The notes under the pieces: model-generated
Databases searched by the model: none
Told to the model about the DNA's origin: nothing
The model's input: only the letters and a program-made list of their open reading frames with translations
Shown here: positions 1-8,287 of the stretch, piece after piece
Numbering within the stretch: the first letter of the stretch is position 1
How the letters are laid out: every line of letters begins with the position of its first letter
Made by a program: the position numbers and the translations under genes
From: an uncultured Chloroflexota bacterium
Lineage (GTDB): Bacteria > Chloroflexota > Anaerolineae > Aggregatilineales > Phototrophicaceae
Assembly: GCA_937974245.1 (NCBI GenBank)
Contig: CALJKV010000025.1
Location: forward strand, 1-56,563
DNA length: 56,563 nucleotides
Direction of reading: 5' to 3'

Positions 1-54
1 TGCGCCGTTTAGTACGACTTCAGGCAGCAAATTGACTTTTCAAATGGCTTCTCA

Positions 55-315
55 ATGATGAGTGAAGTATTATCACTTCCAAATCACTACGCTGGTTCGT
101 TCAGTCCTAGTAACTCTCTCTTTGTTTCAGGTATCAGCGGAACGGGATTATCACACTATAATTTGAGTGTATTTAGTATAGAACAAAATACAGAATTGGC
201 TGAGTTAGAGGGGGGTAGTCAGCCAATAACTGATATTGCCTTTAGTCCAAGTGGGGACTTGCTTGCGGCGGCTAGTCGTGACGGATTTATTCGTCTGTGG
301 GGCGTATCTAAATGA
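55..315 (+). CDS. WD40-repeat protein, C-terminal fragment
   Basis: This is the 86-residue end of a WD40 beta-propeller protein. The final repeat is clear: an ITDIAFSPSG stretch, then LLAAASRDG and the closing IRLWGV. A weaker repeat (SFSPSNSLFVSG) precedes it. WD40 propellers are protein-interaction platforms and need about seven repeats, so this piece alone cannot fold as a propeller. The reading frame is open back to an in-frame TAG at 10-12. Either the real gene lies mostly upstream and is broken or frameshifted, or this is a remnant. Base composition is more AT-rich than the genes that follow. WD40 identity is fairly sure; whether it is expressed is unknown. Confidence 0.55.
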   Translation: MMSEVLSLPNHYAGSFSPSNSLFVSGISGTGLSHYNLSVFSIEQNTELAELEGGSQPITDIAFSPSGDLLAAASRDGFIRLWGVSK

Positions 316-601
316 CAGTGCCTAAGGTGAACCCATCGCCAAGACAATAAAATGACGGCTTTATCAATGGATACGCCTTCTTTCTCGAAATAGATCTGTG
401 CTGGGGTTTATAGAAGTCGAGATAGACCGCGCCTGACCGGCTAAAGGGGAGTTTACAGACAATTTACATTTACCCTGGCGATAGCCATCATTCGCTAACA
501 TCTGCCTCGTAGAATAGGGTGGTGGTCGTTTAGTAGGATTGCCTGTTGGTCAAAAGTGATGCACACTGAGAATAGGCGCTATTTAGGTGAAGGACAAGAT
601 T

Positions 602-1243
602 ATGCACCGCAGCTTAGGAATTCTATTGTTCAGTGTGATACTGCTGCTGGCCGCGTGCGGCGGTGGTACTGAAACGCCTGCTCTCCCCACAGTGGATACG
701 AGTGTAAGCAACCCCACGGCTGAGCCAGTCGGTCAGGTCGCCCAGCCGACTCCGATCCCACCCCCAGGCGAGCAACCCACCGACGCTCCGCCAGAGCCTT
801 CTCTGGAGCCAACCGCCCAGCGTATGGTGGTTGAAATCCCGGCGACGGTGCCTGTAGCGGGGACTGTTGTAATGTCCGAGACGGAAGACCCGGATATTGG
901 ATTGACCTTTACAAAGATCATCTATTATCAGACCGGCGGTGCGGGCGGCGGTACACCCGTATCCATTGAGGTGCATAGCGATGGTACGGCTGTTCGCGAT
1001 GGTGTCAGTTTTACGATTACACCGGAACAGGTCGTCTCCCTCGATTTGTTGATTGATCAGGCGAATTTCTTCGGAATATCCGGGGTGTTTACTTCACCGG
1101 GCAGCAGCCAGGAGATTATGCGTTACCGGGTAAGTGTGGAGCGCAGTGATGGCTCGTCGGTGGCGATTGCCATGGAAGAAGGCCTGGTGCCGGATGTTAT
1201 GCTTCCTCTGCTGTCTGCGATTGGCTCATTAGGGCCGGGATAA
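602..1243 (+). CDS. Secreted lipoprotein of unknown function
   Basis: A 213-residue lipoprotein precursor. Residues 1-19 form a lipoprotein signal peptide ending in the lipobox LLAAC, so the mature protein should carry lipid on Cys and be anchored outside the membrane. A proline/threonine-rich linker follows (about residues 25-75, with PTPIPPPGEQP), then a globular region with alternating beta segments that I do not recognise. An in-frame GTG lies at 587, but the ATG at 602 is preferred because AGGTGAAGG sits just upstream and the signal peptide then begins MHRSLG. The next gene, also exported, starts 16 bases downstream, so the two are probably cotranscribed. Confidence 0.8.
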   Translation: MHRSLGILLFSVILLLAACGGGTETPALPTVDTSVSNPTAEPVGQVAQPTPIPPPGEQPTDAPPEPSLEPTAQRMVVEIPATVPVAGTVVMSETEDPDIGLTFTKIIYYQTGGAGGGTPVSIEVHSDGTAVRDGVSFTITPEQVVSLDLLIDQANFFGISGVFTSPGSSQEIMRYRVSVERSDGSSVAIAMEEGLVPDVMLPLLSAIGSLGPG

Positions 1244-1259
1244 CCGAACGAGGTGTTGT

Positions 1260-2453
1260 ATGCGTTGGGGATATAAGGTGTTTGTCACACTGGGGTTAGC
1301 GTTGCTGCTGGGAAGCGCGGCTTTGGCACAGGATGACTCATGCCCCTTGATTGTAGAAACGGCGTTGGCGGCGGCTGATGAACTCTGTGCACTTACTGGA
1401 CGCAATCAGGTCTGTTATGGTCATCTGGCGCTGCGGGCGGAGGCCCAACCGGATGCCGCCGATTTTGTGCTGGCAGCAGAGGGCGATATTACGGATGTGG
1501 TTGGCCTCAAGACATTGCAGCTTTTCCCCATGAATGAGGCAACCGGGGAATGGGGTGTCGCTGTGATGCGTCTGCAGGCCAATATCCCTGATACGCTGCC
1601 CGGCCAGAACGTCACGTTTTTACTGTTCGGTGATGTTGAAATCACTGGCGCGGATGCCGAGGATACTCCCCCCGGCTCGTCTCCTATGCAGGCCTTCTAC
1701 CTGCGAACTGGCGTGGCCGACTCCGGGTGTGATGAGGCGCCGGAAAGCGGCCTGCTGGTGCAAACACCGGAGGGTGTGGGTGAAGTTGCCTTTACGGTGA
1801 ACGGTGTTGATGTCCAGATGGGTTCAACTGTGCTTTTCCAGGGCAGCGAAGATGACGACCTGAGCGTGAGCGTGCTAGAAGGCGCTGCGCTGGTCTCTGC
1901 GGGTGACGGGCAACAGTTGATTCCGGCGGGGACATGGGCGCGGGTTCCGCTGCAACGGATTGGGGCGCGATTGTTGGCGCGGAGTGGCCCGCAAATGCCG
2001 GAGTCCTACGAAGGACGGCAGACACTTTTGGAACATCTGCCGCTGCGCTTGCTCCAACGGCGGATTGAGGTGAAGGCAGCACTGACACAGGAACAAATAA
2101 ATACCCTCCAAGGACGGATTCAGGCTGGCGAGCTGCCCTGTGGCGAAGACCCACTGCCGTCGTGTGACCGGGTGCGGCGTTTTCTGGTGAATCGCGCTCG
2201 TGTGTGCATGGCATTACCCCCCCGACAACGGCCAGCGTATTGTGGCGATCTGCGCGACTTTGCCACTGACATTCGGGCGACTCAGGAGGCACGGGAGCAG
2301 ATCACACTTACACCGCCGCCCGGCGGGGAGTTGGGTGTTTTGCCCAGGGGAGATGTTCCAGCGTCATGTTCGGTCAATAGCGACACGCCCATCACGATTC
2401 TGTTCGTGAATAATACCCGACGGACAGTGTCGGTCTACTGGAAGGACTTCTAG
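1260..2453 (+). CDS. Secreted FecR-like / VHL-beta domain protein, truncated by amber codon
   Basis: A 397-residue exported protein with a Sec signal peptide at 1-23 (hydrophobic core then SAALAQ). The middle, about residues 165-230, has a FecR-like pattern in which a GVDVQMGSTVLFQ stretch is followed by LEGAALVSAGDG and IPAGTWARVPL. From about residue 376 the start of a von Hippel-Lindau beta domain appears: ITILFVNNTRRTVSVYW. The ORF stops at TAG 2451-2453 in the middle of that domain. The same frame then carries the rest of the domain for 51 codons to TGA 2607 (see the next entry). Cys residues in the linker suggest disulfides. As written the protein lacks half its C-terminal domain, so this is either a recent nonsense mutation, a sequencing error or readthrough. 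Confidence 0.75.
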   Translation: MRWGYKVFVTLGLALLLGSAALAQDDSCPLIVETALAAADELCALTGRNQVCYGHLALRAEAQPDAADFVLAAEGDITDVVGLKTLQLFPMNEATGEWGVAVMRLQANIPDTLPGQNVTFLLFGDVEITGADAEDTPPGSSPMQAFYLRTGVADSGCDEAPESGLLVQTPEGVGEVAFTVNGVDVQMGSTVLFQGSEDDDLSVSVLEGAALVSAGDGQQLIPAGTWARVPLQRIGARLLARSGPQMPESYEGRQTLLEHLPLRLLQRRIEVKAALTQEQINTLQGRIQAGELPCGEDPLPSCDRVRRFLVNRARVCMALPPRQRPAYCGDLRDFATDIRATQEAREQITLTPPPGGELGVLPRGDVPASCSVNSDTPITILFVNNTRRTVSVYWKDF

Positions 2454-2609
2454 TGCGGTGAGGTGCTGTATCATACCCTGGAGCCAGGGCAGTCCTATGT
2501 GCAGGAGACGTATGCGACCCACCCCTGGGTGGTGCGGGACAGCGCCACCGGCGAAGCATTGACCGGACTTGTGGGCGAAGCCAGCACAACCGTACAGATC
2601 GGGGGTTGA
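2454..2609 (+). pseudogene. In-frame remainder of the VHL-beta domain after amber codon
   Basis: Reading on in the same frame after TAG 2451-2453 gives 51 sense codons and then TGA at 2607-2609. The translation holds GQSYVQETYATHPWVVRD, matching the VHL family core in which a PGQS turn is followed by YxTHPWxxRD. The join across the TAG is the usual YWxDF-x-GE segment of this domain, with exactly one codon replaced by the stop. There is no start codon or ribosome site here, so it cannot be an independent gene. TAG is an ordinary stop elsewhere in the window (for example the genes ending at 12079 and 32782), so genome-wide amber recoding is unlikely. Confidence 0.75.
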
Positions 2610-2662
2610 GTAAGCCTAAATTCTCACCCACAGTAGCCACTCTCCATTCAATACGGTAAACT

Positions 2663-2703
2663 AGACGGCGCGTGTCAAGGTAATCTACACGCACCGTCTT
2701 TTT
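2663..2703 (+). terminator. Rho-independent terminator
   Basis: AGACGG (2663-2668) and GCGTGT (2670-2675) pair with ACACGC (2687-2692) and CCGTCT (2694-2699), a 12-bp stem with one internal C/A mismatch and an 11-base loop, directly followed by a T-run at 2698-2703. It ends the lipoprotein/VHL transcript before the dehydrogenase gene. Confidence 0.8.
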
Positions 2704-2760
2704 GGTTGTGTCCTTTAGGGGGTGGCCGGGCCGCCCTTTTGAAACTACGTGAGGTTAATT

Positions 2761-4164
2761 ATGGCGAAAGCATACGATGTGGTGGTGCTGGGTGCGGGGC
2801 CGGGCGGTTACGTTGCCGCGATTCGCGCCAGTCAGTTGGGATTGAAAACCGCTGTGATTGAGAAGCAGTACTGGGGTGGCGTCTGCCTGAACGTGGGATG
2901 TATCCCCTCAAAGGCGCTGCTGCGCAACGCGGAACTGGCGAACATTTTCACGAACGAGGCCAAGACATTTGGCATCAAAGTTGAAGGCAGCGTCACGTTC
3001 GACTATGTGCAGGCCTTCAAGCGCAGCCGCCGCGTGGCCGATGGCCGTGTCAAGGGCGTTCATTTCCTGATGAAGAAGAACAAGATTGATGAGTTCGATG
3101 GCTGGGGCATCTTCAAGGATGCCAACACGCTGGATGTTACACTCAATGACGGCCAGACCGAGACGCTCACTTTCAAGCACGCGATTATCGCCGCCGGAGC
3201 GACCACCCGCTTGATTCCTGGCACATCTTTAAGCGAGCGTGTTGTCACCTACGAAGAACAGATCATGCAGGATACCCTGCCGAACAGCATCATTATTGCC
3301 GGTGCGGGGGCGATTGGCGTCGAGTTCGCTTATGTGATGCATAACTACGGCGTGGATGTGACGATTGTCGAATTCCTGGATCGCGTCGTGCCGCTGGAAG
3401 ACGAGGAAGTTTCCGCCGAACTGCACAAGCAGTATGAGCGCCGGGGCATCAAAATCCTGGTGGGGACAAAGGTCGAGCAGATCGAAGATACCGGCAAAAA
3501 CGTTAAAGTCAGTGTGTCCGGCAAGGATGGCAAGAAACAGGTGTTGGAAGCTGATAAGGTGCTGCAAGCCATCGGTTTCAAGCCGCGCACCGAGGGCTAC
3601 GGTCTGGAGAACACCGGCGTGGCGTTGACCGAACGTGGCGCGATTGCTATCAACGAGCAGATGCAGACCAATGTGCCGCATATCTATGCTATTGGGGACG
3701 TGACTTCCAAGCTGATGCTGGCGCATGTGGCTGAGGCAATGGGCGTGATCGCTGCTGAAAACATCGCTGGGGCGGAGACCATCACCCTGGAATACGATAT
3801 GTTGCCGCGTGCGACTTACTGCCAGCCGCAGATCGCCAGTTTCGGTTATACCGAGGCACAGGCACGGGAAAAAGGCTACGACATCAATGTGGCGAAGTTC
3901 CCGTTCCAGGCTAATGGCAAGGCGCATGGCCTGGGCGATTACACCGGATTCGTGAAACTCATCAGTGACAAGCAGTACGGTGAAATCCTGGGTGCTCACA
4001 TGATCGGCCCGGATGTGACGGAATTACTGCCGGAACTGACACTTGCCCGCCTGGCGGAACTCACACCGCACGAGATTGCTCGTAATGTCCATGCCCATCC
4101 GACACTGAGCGAGGCTATCAAAGAGGCCGCGCACGGGTTGGAAGGCCACATGATAAATATGTAA
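2761..4164 (+). CDS. lpdA: Dihydrolipoyl dehydrogenase (E3)
   Basis: Flavin disulfide oxidoreductase of 467 residues that reoxidises dihydrolipoamide with NAD+ in 2-oxoacid dehydrogenase or glycine cleavage complexes in the cytoplasm. The N-terminal FAD-binding motif is GAGPGG (11-16). The redox-active disulfide motif CLNVGC spans Cys42 and Cys47. A second Rossmann motif GAGAIGVEF binds NAD. The second FAD motif is YAIGD, and the C-terminal dimer domain holds the catalytic HAHPTLSE motif. Length fits the family (about 460-475). An in-frame GTG at 2749 would add four residues, but ATG 2761 has a GAGG seven bases upstream. No E1 or E2 gene is nearby, so its partner complex cannot be told from context. 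Confidence 0.95.
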   Translation: MAKAYDVVVLGAGPGGYVAAIRASQLGLKTAVIEKQYWGGVCLNVGCIPSKALLRNAELANIFTNEAKTFGIKVEGSVTFDYVQAFKRSRRVADGRVKGVHFLMKKNKIDEFDGWGIFKDANTLDVTLNDGQTETLTFKHAIIAAGATTRLIPGTSLSERVVTYEEQIMQDTLPNSIIIAGAGAIGVEFAYVMHNYGVDVTIVEFLDRVVPLEDEEVSAELHKQYERRGIKILVGTKVEQIEDTGKNVKVSVSGKDGKKQVLEADKVLQAIGFKPRTEGYGLENTGVALTERGAIAINEQMQTNVPHIYAIGDVTSKLMLAHVAEAMGVIAAENIAGAETITLEYDMLPRATYCQPQIASFGYTEAQAREKGYDINVAKFPFQANGKAHGLGDYTGFVKLISDKQYGEILGAHMIGPDVTELLPELTLARLAELTPHEIARNVHAHPTLSEAIKEAAHGLEGHMINM

Positions 4165-4270
4165 CCTCATTTCCGGTTATGGTTCGCCAGGTCGTGGCAA
4201 GCCTATTGCTACGCCGGGCTGGATCAATCCGGACAGACGGCTTATTGGGACGAAGGCAGTAGCAATCAGA

Positions 4271-4315
4271 CCCGCCATCATAATCACGAAAAGCTGTTTA
4301 CTTTACGATGGCGGG
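4271..4315. repeat. Perfect 9-bp inverted repeat with 27-base loop
   Basis: CCCGCCATC at 4271-4279 is exactly repeated inverted as GATGGCGGG at 4307-4315. It has no T-run, so it is more likely an mRNA 3'-end stabilising hairpin or a repeat relic than a terminator. Confidence 0.6.
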
Positions 4316-4370
4316 AAAGTCCGATCTGTGAGATATTTCTGCGATCATAGGGTTAAATCATGTGACGGTT

Positions 4371-4402
4371 GGGGTGTACGGTTGTGCACCCCGTTTTGTT
4401 TT
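4371..4402 (+). terminator. Rho-independent terminator after lpdA
   Basis: GGGGTGTAC (4371-4379) pairs with GTGCACCCC (4384-4392) as a 9-bp stem with one G-T wobble and a 4-base loop, followed by GTTTTGTTTT. It serves the plus strand. Confidence 0.8.
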
Positions 4403-4471
4403 GCCACCGTTCGCTGAAACACGCAAGTAGAAATGCACCTGGTCGTAGTCTCAACTACCGTTTGACCCTAT

Positions 4472-5743
4472 TTATCCGGCGGCCAGCGCCTGCTCCAGGT
4501 CCGCGATAATATCGGCAATATTCTCAATGCCAACGCACAGACGAATCGCGTCGGGGGTGACGCCGGCAGCTTTGAGTTCGTCTGAGCTAAGCTGGCGATG
4601 TGTGGTTGAAGCAGGATGCGCCGCCAGCGATTTGGCATCGCCAATGTTGACCAACCGCTTGAACAGCTTAAGTGCATCGTAGAACTTCACACCAGCCTCA
4701 TACCCACCCTTAATCCCGAAGGTCATCAACGCGGAAGGCTTGCCACCTGTGTATTTCTTGGCGAGTTCGTAATAAGGGGAATCCGGCAGGCCAGCATAGC
4801 TGACCCAGGCGACTTTATCATGGTTTTGCAGGTATCTGGCTACAGAGGCGGCGTTTTCGCAGTGGCGCTCCATACGCAGTGCCAGTGTCTCGATGCCCTG
4901 TAGAATGAGGAACGCGTTAAAGGGACTGAGCGCTGAACCGGTGTTTCGCAATGGTACAGTACGCGCCCGCGCAATATACGCGGCTGGCCCCATCGCCTCG
5001 GTATAGACAACGCCATGATAGGAGGGTTCCGGTCTATTCAGCATGGGGAAGCGGTCGGCGTGATCTGCCCAGGGGAATTTACCGGAATCAATGATAATGC
5101 CGCCCAGTGTCGTGCCATGCCCCCCCATATACTTGGTCAAAGAATGCACGACAATATCCGCGCCATAATCAATCGGCCGCATGAGGATTGGCGTCGGGAC
5201 GGTGTTATCTACGATGACCGGGATACCGTGCTTGTGCGCCATCCTTGTGATGGCTTCCATGTCCGGGATATTGCCTGCCGGGTTACCGATGGATTCGCAG
5301 TAAATTGCGGAAGTATGGTCATCAATCAGGGCTTCAAGGCTTGCTGGGTTGTCATCTTTGGCGAATCGCACTTCGATTCCCTGTTGAGGAAGCATATGGG
5401 CAAACAGGGTATAGGTTCCACCATAAAGCAGCGGAACTGAGACAATGTTATTTCCTTTCGCTGCGATGGTTAAGACAGCGTAATTGATCGCTGCACTGCC
5501 TGCGCTGACGGCCAGGCCGGCAATCCCGCCCTCGAGTGCTGCCACACGCTGCTCCAGCACATCATTGGTCGGATTCATGATACGCGAGTAGATGTTCCCT
5601 GGAACTGCCAGGTTAAAAAGATCAGCCCCATGCTGCGCATCATCAAATTCATAAGCGACGGTCTGGTAGATTGGGACGGCGACTGATTTTGTCGTTGGGT
5701 CGGTTTGATAACCAGCGTGGATTGCGATTGTCTCAGGTTTCAT
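4472..5743 (-). CDS. metY: O-acetylhomoserine aminocarboxypropyltransferase (sulfhydrylase)
   Basis: A 423-residue PLP enzyme of the Cys/Met metabolism family that makes homocysteine from O-acylhomoserine and sulfide. The PLP lysine is Lys204 in SLTKYMGGHG. The cofactor-binding YSRIMNPTN motif is at 52-60 and the phosphate-binding glycine loop LLYGGTYTLF at about 105-114. Length is typical of MetY (about 425), longer than MetB or MetC. It follows metA on the same strand after 39 bases, with AAGGAG upstream of its ATG, so the pair is one operon for direct sulfhydrylation. Expression is probably controlled by the leader terminator ahead of metA. Confidence 0.93.
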   Translation of the reverse strand: MKPETIAIHAGYQTDPTTKSVAVPIYQTVAYEFDDAQHGADLFNLAVPGNIYSRIMNPTNDVLEQRVAALEGGIAGLAVSAGSAAINYAVLTIAAKGNNIVSVPLLYGGTYTLFAHMLPQQGIEVRFAKDDNPASLEALIDDHTSAIYCESIGNPAGNIPDMEAITRMAHKHGIPVIVDNTVPTPILMRPIDYGADIVVHSLTKYMGGHGTTLGGIIIDSGKFPWADHADRFPMLNRPEPSYHGVVYTEAMGPAAYIARARTVPLRNTGSALSPFNAFLILQGIETLALRMERHCENAASVARYLQNHDKVAWVSYAGLPDSPYYELAKKYTGGKPSALMTFGIKGGYEAGVKFYDALKLFKRLVNIGDAKSLAAHPASTTHRQLSSDELKAAGVTPDAIRLCVGIENIADIIADLEQALAAG

Positions 5744-5782
5744 ATTATGCTCCTTAAGGTTTGAACTATAGTACCGGCAGAC

Positions 5783-6859
5783 TTACCCTGACTTGTTGCG
5801 AATGCCAAGGGGATCATTCGGATCGATCCCATCATCAAATAACTTGCGGCGGTCAAGATGGGTGAGACTGTATACCAGACCCAACCAGTTATTGAACACC
5901 GCTTTGCCCGTATCTCCCCAGGTATTATCGAGGTGCGGAAGCATGCTTGCTTCCGGGAATGGCGGCAGCGGTTTACCGCGTTGTTTCGCTTGCAAAGCTG
6001 TTTCAACATATTGTTCCGCGATCTGTTCGACCTGCGACGTGAAATAGTTCTCAGGAAATGGCGGCAAATCGCGTTCGTCATTTAAGAAACGCAGCACCTC
6101 CCGCTTATATTCTTTCAGCAGACTGTTAAGGTCATATTCGGGATGTCCCTGGAAGTAAATCAGGCGCATCTGGTCGGGGCTGACCGCCATGTGAACGTCG
6201 CCATCGTCACTTTCAATCAGGATCGTCAGCCCGGCCTGCTCAAACTGCTTGCGCGTGATGGCGTTGTAGCGCGAGTGCGGCAAATCAAAGCGGGTATTGA
6301 TTTCCCGCAAGAGGGGGTGATCCGGTTTCACCACACGATGGCGATAGACACCCCATTTCTTAGCTGGCAGCGGCTGTCGGTCGATATTATAGAAATATTT
6401 CATCAGCGCATGGGTTGAAAGACACGAGCAGAGAATAGAGGTCACGTGCTCATTTGCCCAATCCATAATCTCCGCTAAGGGGCCCCAGAAGGGTTCTTCC
6501 TCAAGGGTGGGATTGGCAACATTCGCCCCTGTAATGATGAGCGCATCCAGACCGTCATCCTTGAGCTTGTCAAAGGTCGTGTAATAGGTGTCAATATAAT
6601 GCTGCACTTTGAGACTGCGCGTCAGGCCTGGAACCGAAAAGGGATGGACGAAGAACTGCGCAATCCGGTTACAACTTCCAACCAATCGTATGAATTGCTG
6701 CTCGGTAACCTGTAATGCGGCATCTGGCATCATGTTCAGCAAACCGATGTGTAGCTCACGGATGTCCTGATGCAGCGCACGATCCAGTGTCAGAATGTCG
6801 TGTCCACGTTCCCGCAAGTAACCGAAGGTGGGCAGCAGGGTATGCTCTACAATAGGCAT
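5783..6859 (-). CDS. metA: Homoserine O-acyltransferase
   Basis: A 358-residue glutamine-amidotransferase-fold enzyme that activates homoserine by acetylation or succinylation. The nucleophile is Cys146 in ILCSCLSTHA, with the partner pair His239 and Glu241 in FQGHPEYD. Length exceeds classic MetA (about 300-310) by a C-terminal extension with PPFPENYF and a long helical tail. The position that separates succinyl- from acetyl-specific MetA (Gly versus Glu after GAPL/GAPV) appears to be Ala115 here, in GANVANP, so acyl-donor choice cannot be read from it. The metY partner downstream favours acetyl by context. The start ATG at 6859 lies about 50 bases after an intrinsic terminator, implying attenuation. 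Confidence 0.88.
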   Translation of the reverse strand: MPIVEHTLLPTFGYLRERGHDILTLDRALHQDIRELHIGLLNMMPDAALQVTEQQFIRLVGSCNRIAQFFVHPFSVPGLTRSLKVQHYIDTYYTTFDKLKDDGLDALIITGANVANPTLEEEPFWGPLAEIMDWANEHVTSILCSCLSTHALMKYFYNIDRQPLPAKKWGVYRHRVVKPDHPLLREINTRFDLPHSRYNAITRKQFEQAGLTILIESDDGDVHMAVSPDQMRLIYFQGHPEYDLNSLLKEYKREVLRFLNDERDLPPFPENYFTSQVEQIAEQYVETALQAKQRGKPLPPFPEASMLPHLDNTWGDTGKAVFNNWLGLVYSLTHLDRRKLFDDGIDPNDPLGIRNKSG

Positions 6860-7020
6860 AGGGTACTCCGGAAAAAATGATCGTATTCAATCGCTATAAT
6901 GATCCAACAAAAAAAGCCAACCAGGACGGTTGACTCTCGAAACTCGCAGCGATGCTGTCAAATCACCGCAACGCAGGAATCCGGTATCCCATCCGCCAGA
7001 GGGCATGGCTAGGCATACAC
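6860..7020 (-). promoter_or_regulatory. metA leader RNA candidate with terminator (attenuator)
   Basis: Upstream of metA, read on the minus strand, a structured stretch (about 7020-6936) leads into an intrinsic terminator only about 50 bases before the start codon. Short complementary elements are visible, such as ACCG/CGGT and CAGC-ATC-GCTG. A TTGAC segment at about 6957-6961 can pair with GTCAA of the terminator's left arm, giving a possible antiterminator. I see none of the conserved boxes of SAM-I, SAM-II, SAM-IV or T-box leaders. Function is inferred from position; ligand unknown. Confidence 0.5.
6908..6935 (-). terminator. Intrinsic terminator in the metA leader
   Basis: On the minus strand AGTCAACC, a 5-base loop and GGTTGGCT form an 8-bp stem (one G-U pair) followed by seven T. 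The plus strand has a C/A mismatch at the wobble position and no T-run, so direction is clear. Confidence 0.8.
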
Positions 7021-7444
7021 ATACAAAGCGCGATGCATTTTGCAAGTAAAACTAGGTGGCTTGTGTTCGTCATTTCGCTCATGGAGGTAAGCATAACACG
7101 TTCCAGGTGGAGATGCAAATACCCAGAGCAATATGATATCCCAACTGGTTGTTTGTCACGTAGCCAGGGACAAACAGCGTATCTCTTATACCAAAGCAGT
7201 GGAATCCCTATTGACTACTATCGCTATCGAGTAAAACCACTATAACCGCTTATGGTGCCCGAGGTTGGACGACAGACAGCAGCGCGCCGCTGTGTCACGT
7301 GGTGAAGCCGCGCTTGTTGACATCATATCAAAATTCAGGTGCGAAGTTGAACGATACGTCAAACACACCTGTTGCTGGTAGAATCAGCATGCGGCATGAT
7401 GACCTATCACCGATGCTTCGTGCCAACTCTTAACCAGCTATGCT
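7021..7444. other. Long intergenic region upstream of the metA leader
   Basis: With the leader, the ppk2-metA gap is 585 bases. This part holds an 8-bp inverted repeat TGTTTGTC/GACAAACA (7150-7176) without a T-run, and otherwise nothing recognised. A 97-codon plus-strand ORF (6952-7245) has no protein-like pattern and is not called. The metA promoter should lie here. Confidence 0.5.
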
Positions 7445-8287
7445 TTAATGCTGCCCATGATAAGGATCAGGTAGGATGATGTGCTTATCCAGTGGCGGGC
7501 GGATGTAATGTTGATCACTAGGCGGGCGCGGGGGCAGTTCAATCGCCCCAGGAGTGACATCCTCATAGGGGATGTGCGCCAGCAGATGCCGAATACAGAT
7601 CAGCCGGGCAAGTCGTTTGTCATCAGAATTAATCTGATACCAGCGCGCCTCCGGTAGGTCGGTGTGCTCTAACATGATATCTTTGGCTTTGGAATACTCC
7701 ACCCAGCGCTGCCGCGTCTCCAGGTCAACCGGGCTTAGTTTCCAGCGGCGTGTGGGGTCTTTGGCGCGAGCGTGGAAACGTTTTTCCTGCTCTTCATCAC
7801 TAACTGATAGATAATATTTAATCACGATGATTCCGGCACGTACTAACATCCGTTCGAAATCCGGACAGGAGCGTAGAAAGTCCCAGTAGTCCTCGTCTGT
7901 GCAGTAACCCATCACACGTTCGACCCCAGCGCGGTTGTACCAGCTTCGATCAAACAGAACCATTTGCCCTGCCGAAGGAAAATGCTCCACATAGCGTTGG
8001 AAATACCACTGCGTGCGCTCAACTTCAGTTGGCTTACTTAGCGCAACCACACGGTAACCACGTGCATCCAGCGGTTCGGTGATGCGCTTGATGACCCCAC
8101 CTTTGCCCGCTGCATCACGCCCCTCGAAAATCAGAATCACACGCAACCCCTGATCTTTAATCCAATATTGCAGCTTCACCAACTCGAATTGCAACCGTCG
8201 CAATTCAGCTTCGTAGAATTTCGAGCTGATCTTCTTGTCTTTTCGTTCCGAAGTGACTTTCTCTTTAGTACTCGCTGACTTCGCCAT
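7445..8287 (-). CDS. ppk2: Polyphosphate kinase 2 family protein
   Basis: A 280-residue PPK2 phosphotransferase that moves phosphate between polyphosphate and nucleotides. Walker A is FEGRDAAGKGG (about 54-64), Walker B is VLFDRSWYNRAGVE, and the lid-like region contains RRWKLSPVD. The single-domain length and the LVKLQYWIKDQG lead-in match class I PPK2 enzymes, which phosphorylate nucleoside diphosphates. A GGAGG lies eight bases before the ATG. It is transcribed away from the small membrane-protein gene at 8510. A CHAD protein, another polyphosphate-linked family, is encoded at 45310. Confidence 0.93.
   Translation of the reverse strand: MAKSASTKEKVTSERKDKKISSKFYEAELRRLQFELVKLQYWIKDQGLRVILIFEGRDAAGKGGVIKRITEPLDARGYRVVALSKPTEVERTQWYFQRYVEHFPSAGQMVLFDRSWYNRAGVERVMGYCTDEDYWDFLRSCPDFERMLVRAGIIVIKYYLSVSDEEQEKRFHARAKDPTRRWKLSPVDLETRQRWVEYSKAKDIMLEHTDLPEARWYQINSDDKRLARLICIRHLLAHIPYEDVTPGAIELPPRPPSDQHYIRPPLDKHIILPDPYHGQH

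Larger units (their letters stand above)
4165..4471. other. Convergent intergenic region
   Basis: No gene is seen in these 307 bases between convergent lpdA and metY. They contain a long perfect inverted repeat (4271-4315) and a strong intrinsic terminator (4371-4402). Confidence 0.6.

Noticed and set aside
1..2609. Amber codon reassigned to an amino acid genome-wide
   Set aside because: TAG ends other complete genes in the window (12079 and 32782) at the expected protein length.
3229..3999. 256-codon minus-strand ORF opposite lpdA
   Set aside because: The other strand encodes a textbook dihydrolipoyl dehydrogenase; this is a long antisense shadow caused by GC-rich codon use.
6860..7020. 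Known SAM riboswitch or T-box in the metA leader
   Set aside because: Conserved boxes of SAM-I, SAM-II, SAM-IV and the T-box sequence were looked for and not seen; only the generic attenuator structure is supported.
6952..7245. 97-codon plus-strand ORF in the metA upstream region
   Set aside because: No protein-like pattern or ribosome site, and it runs antisense through the leader structure.
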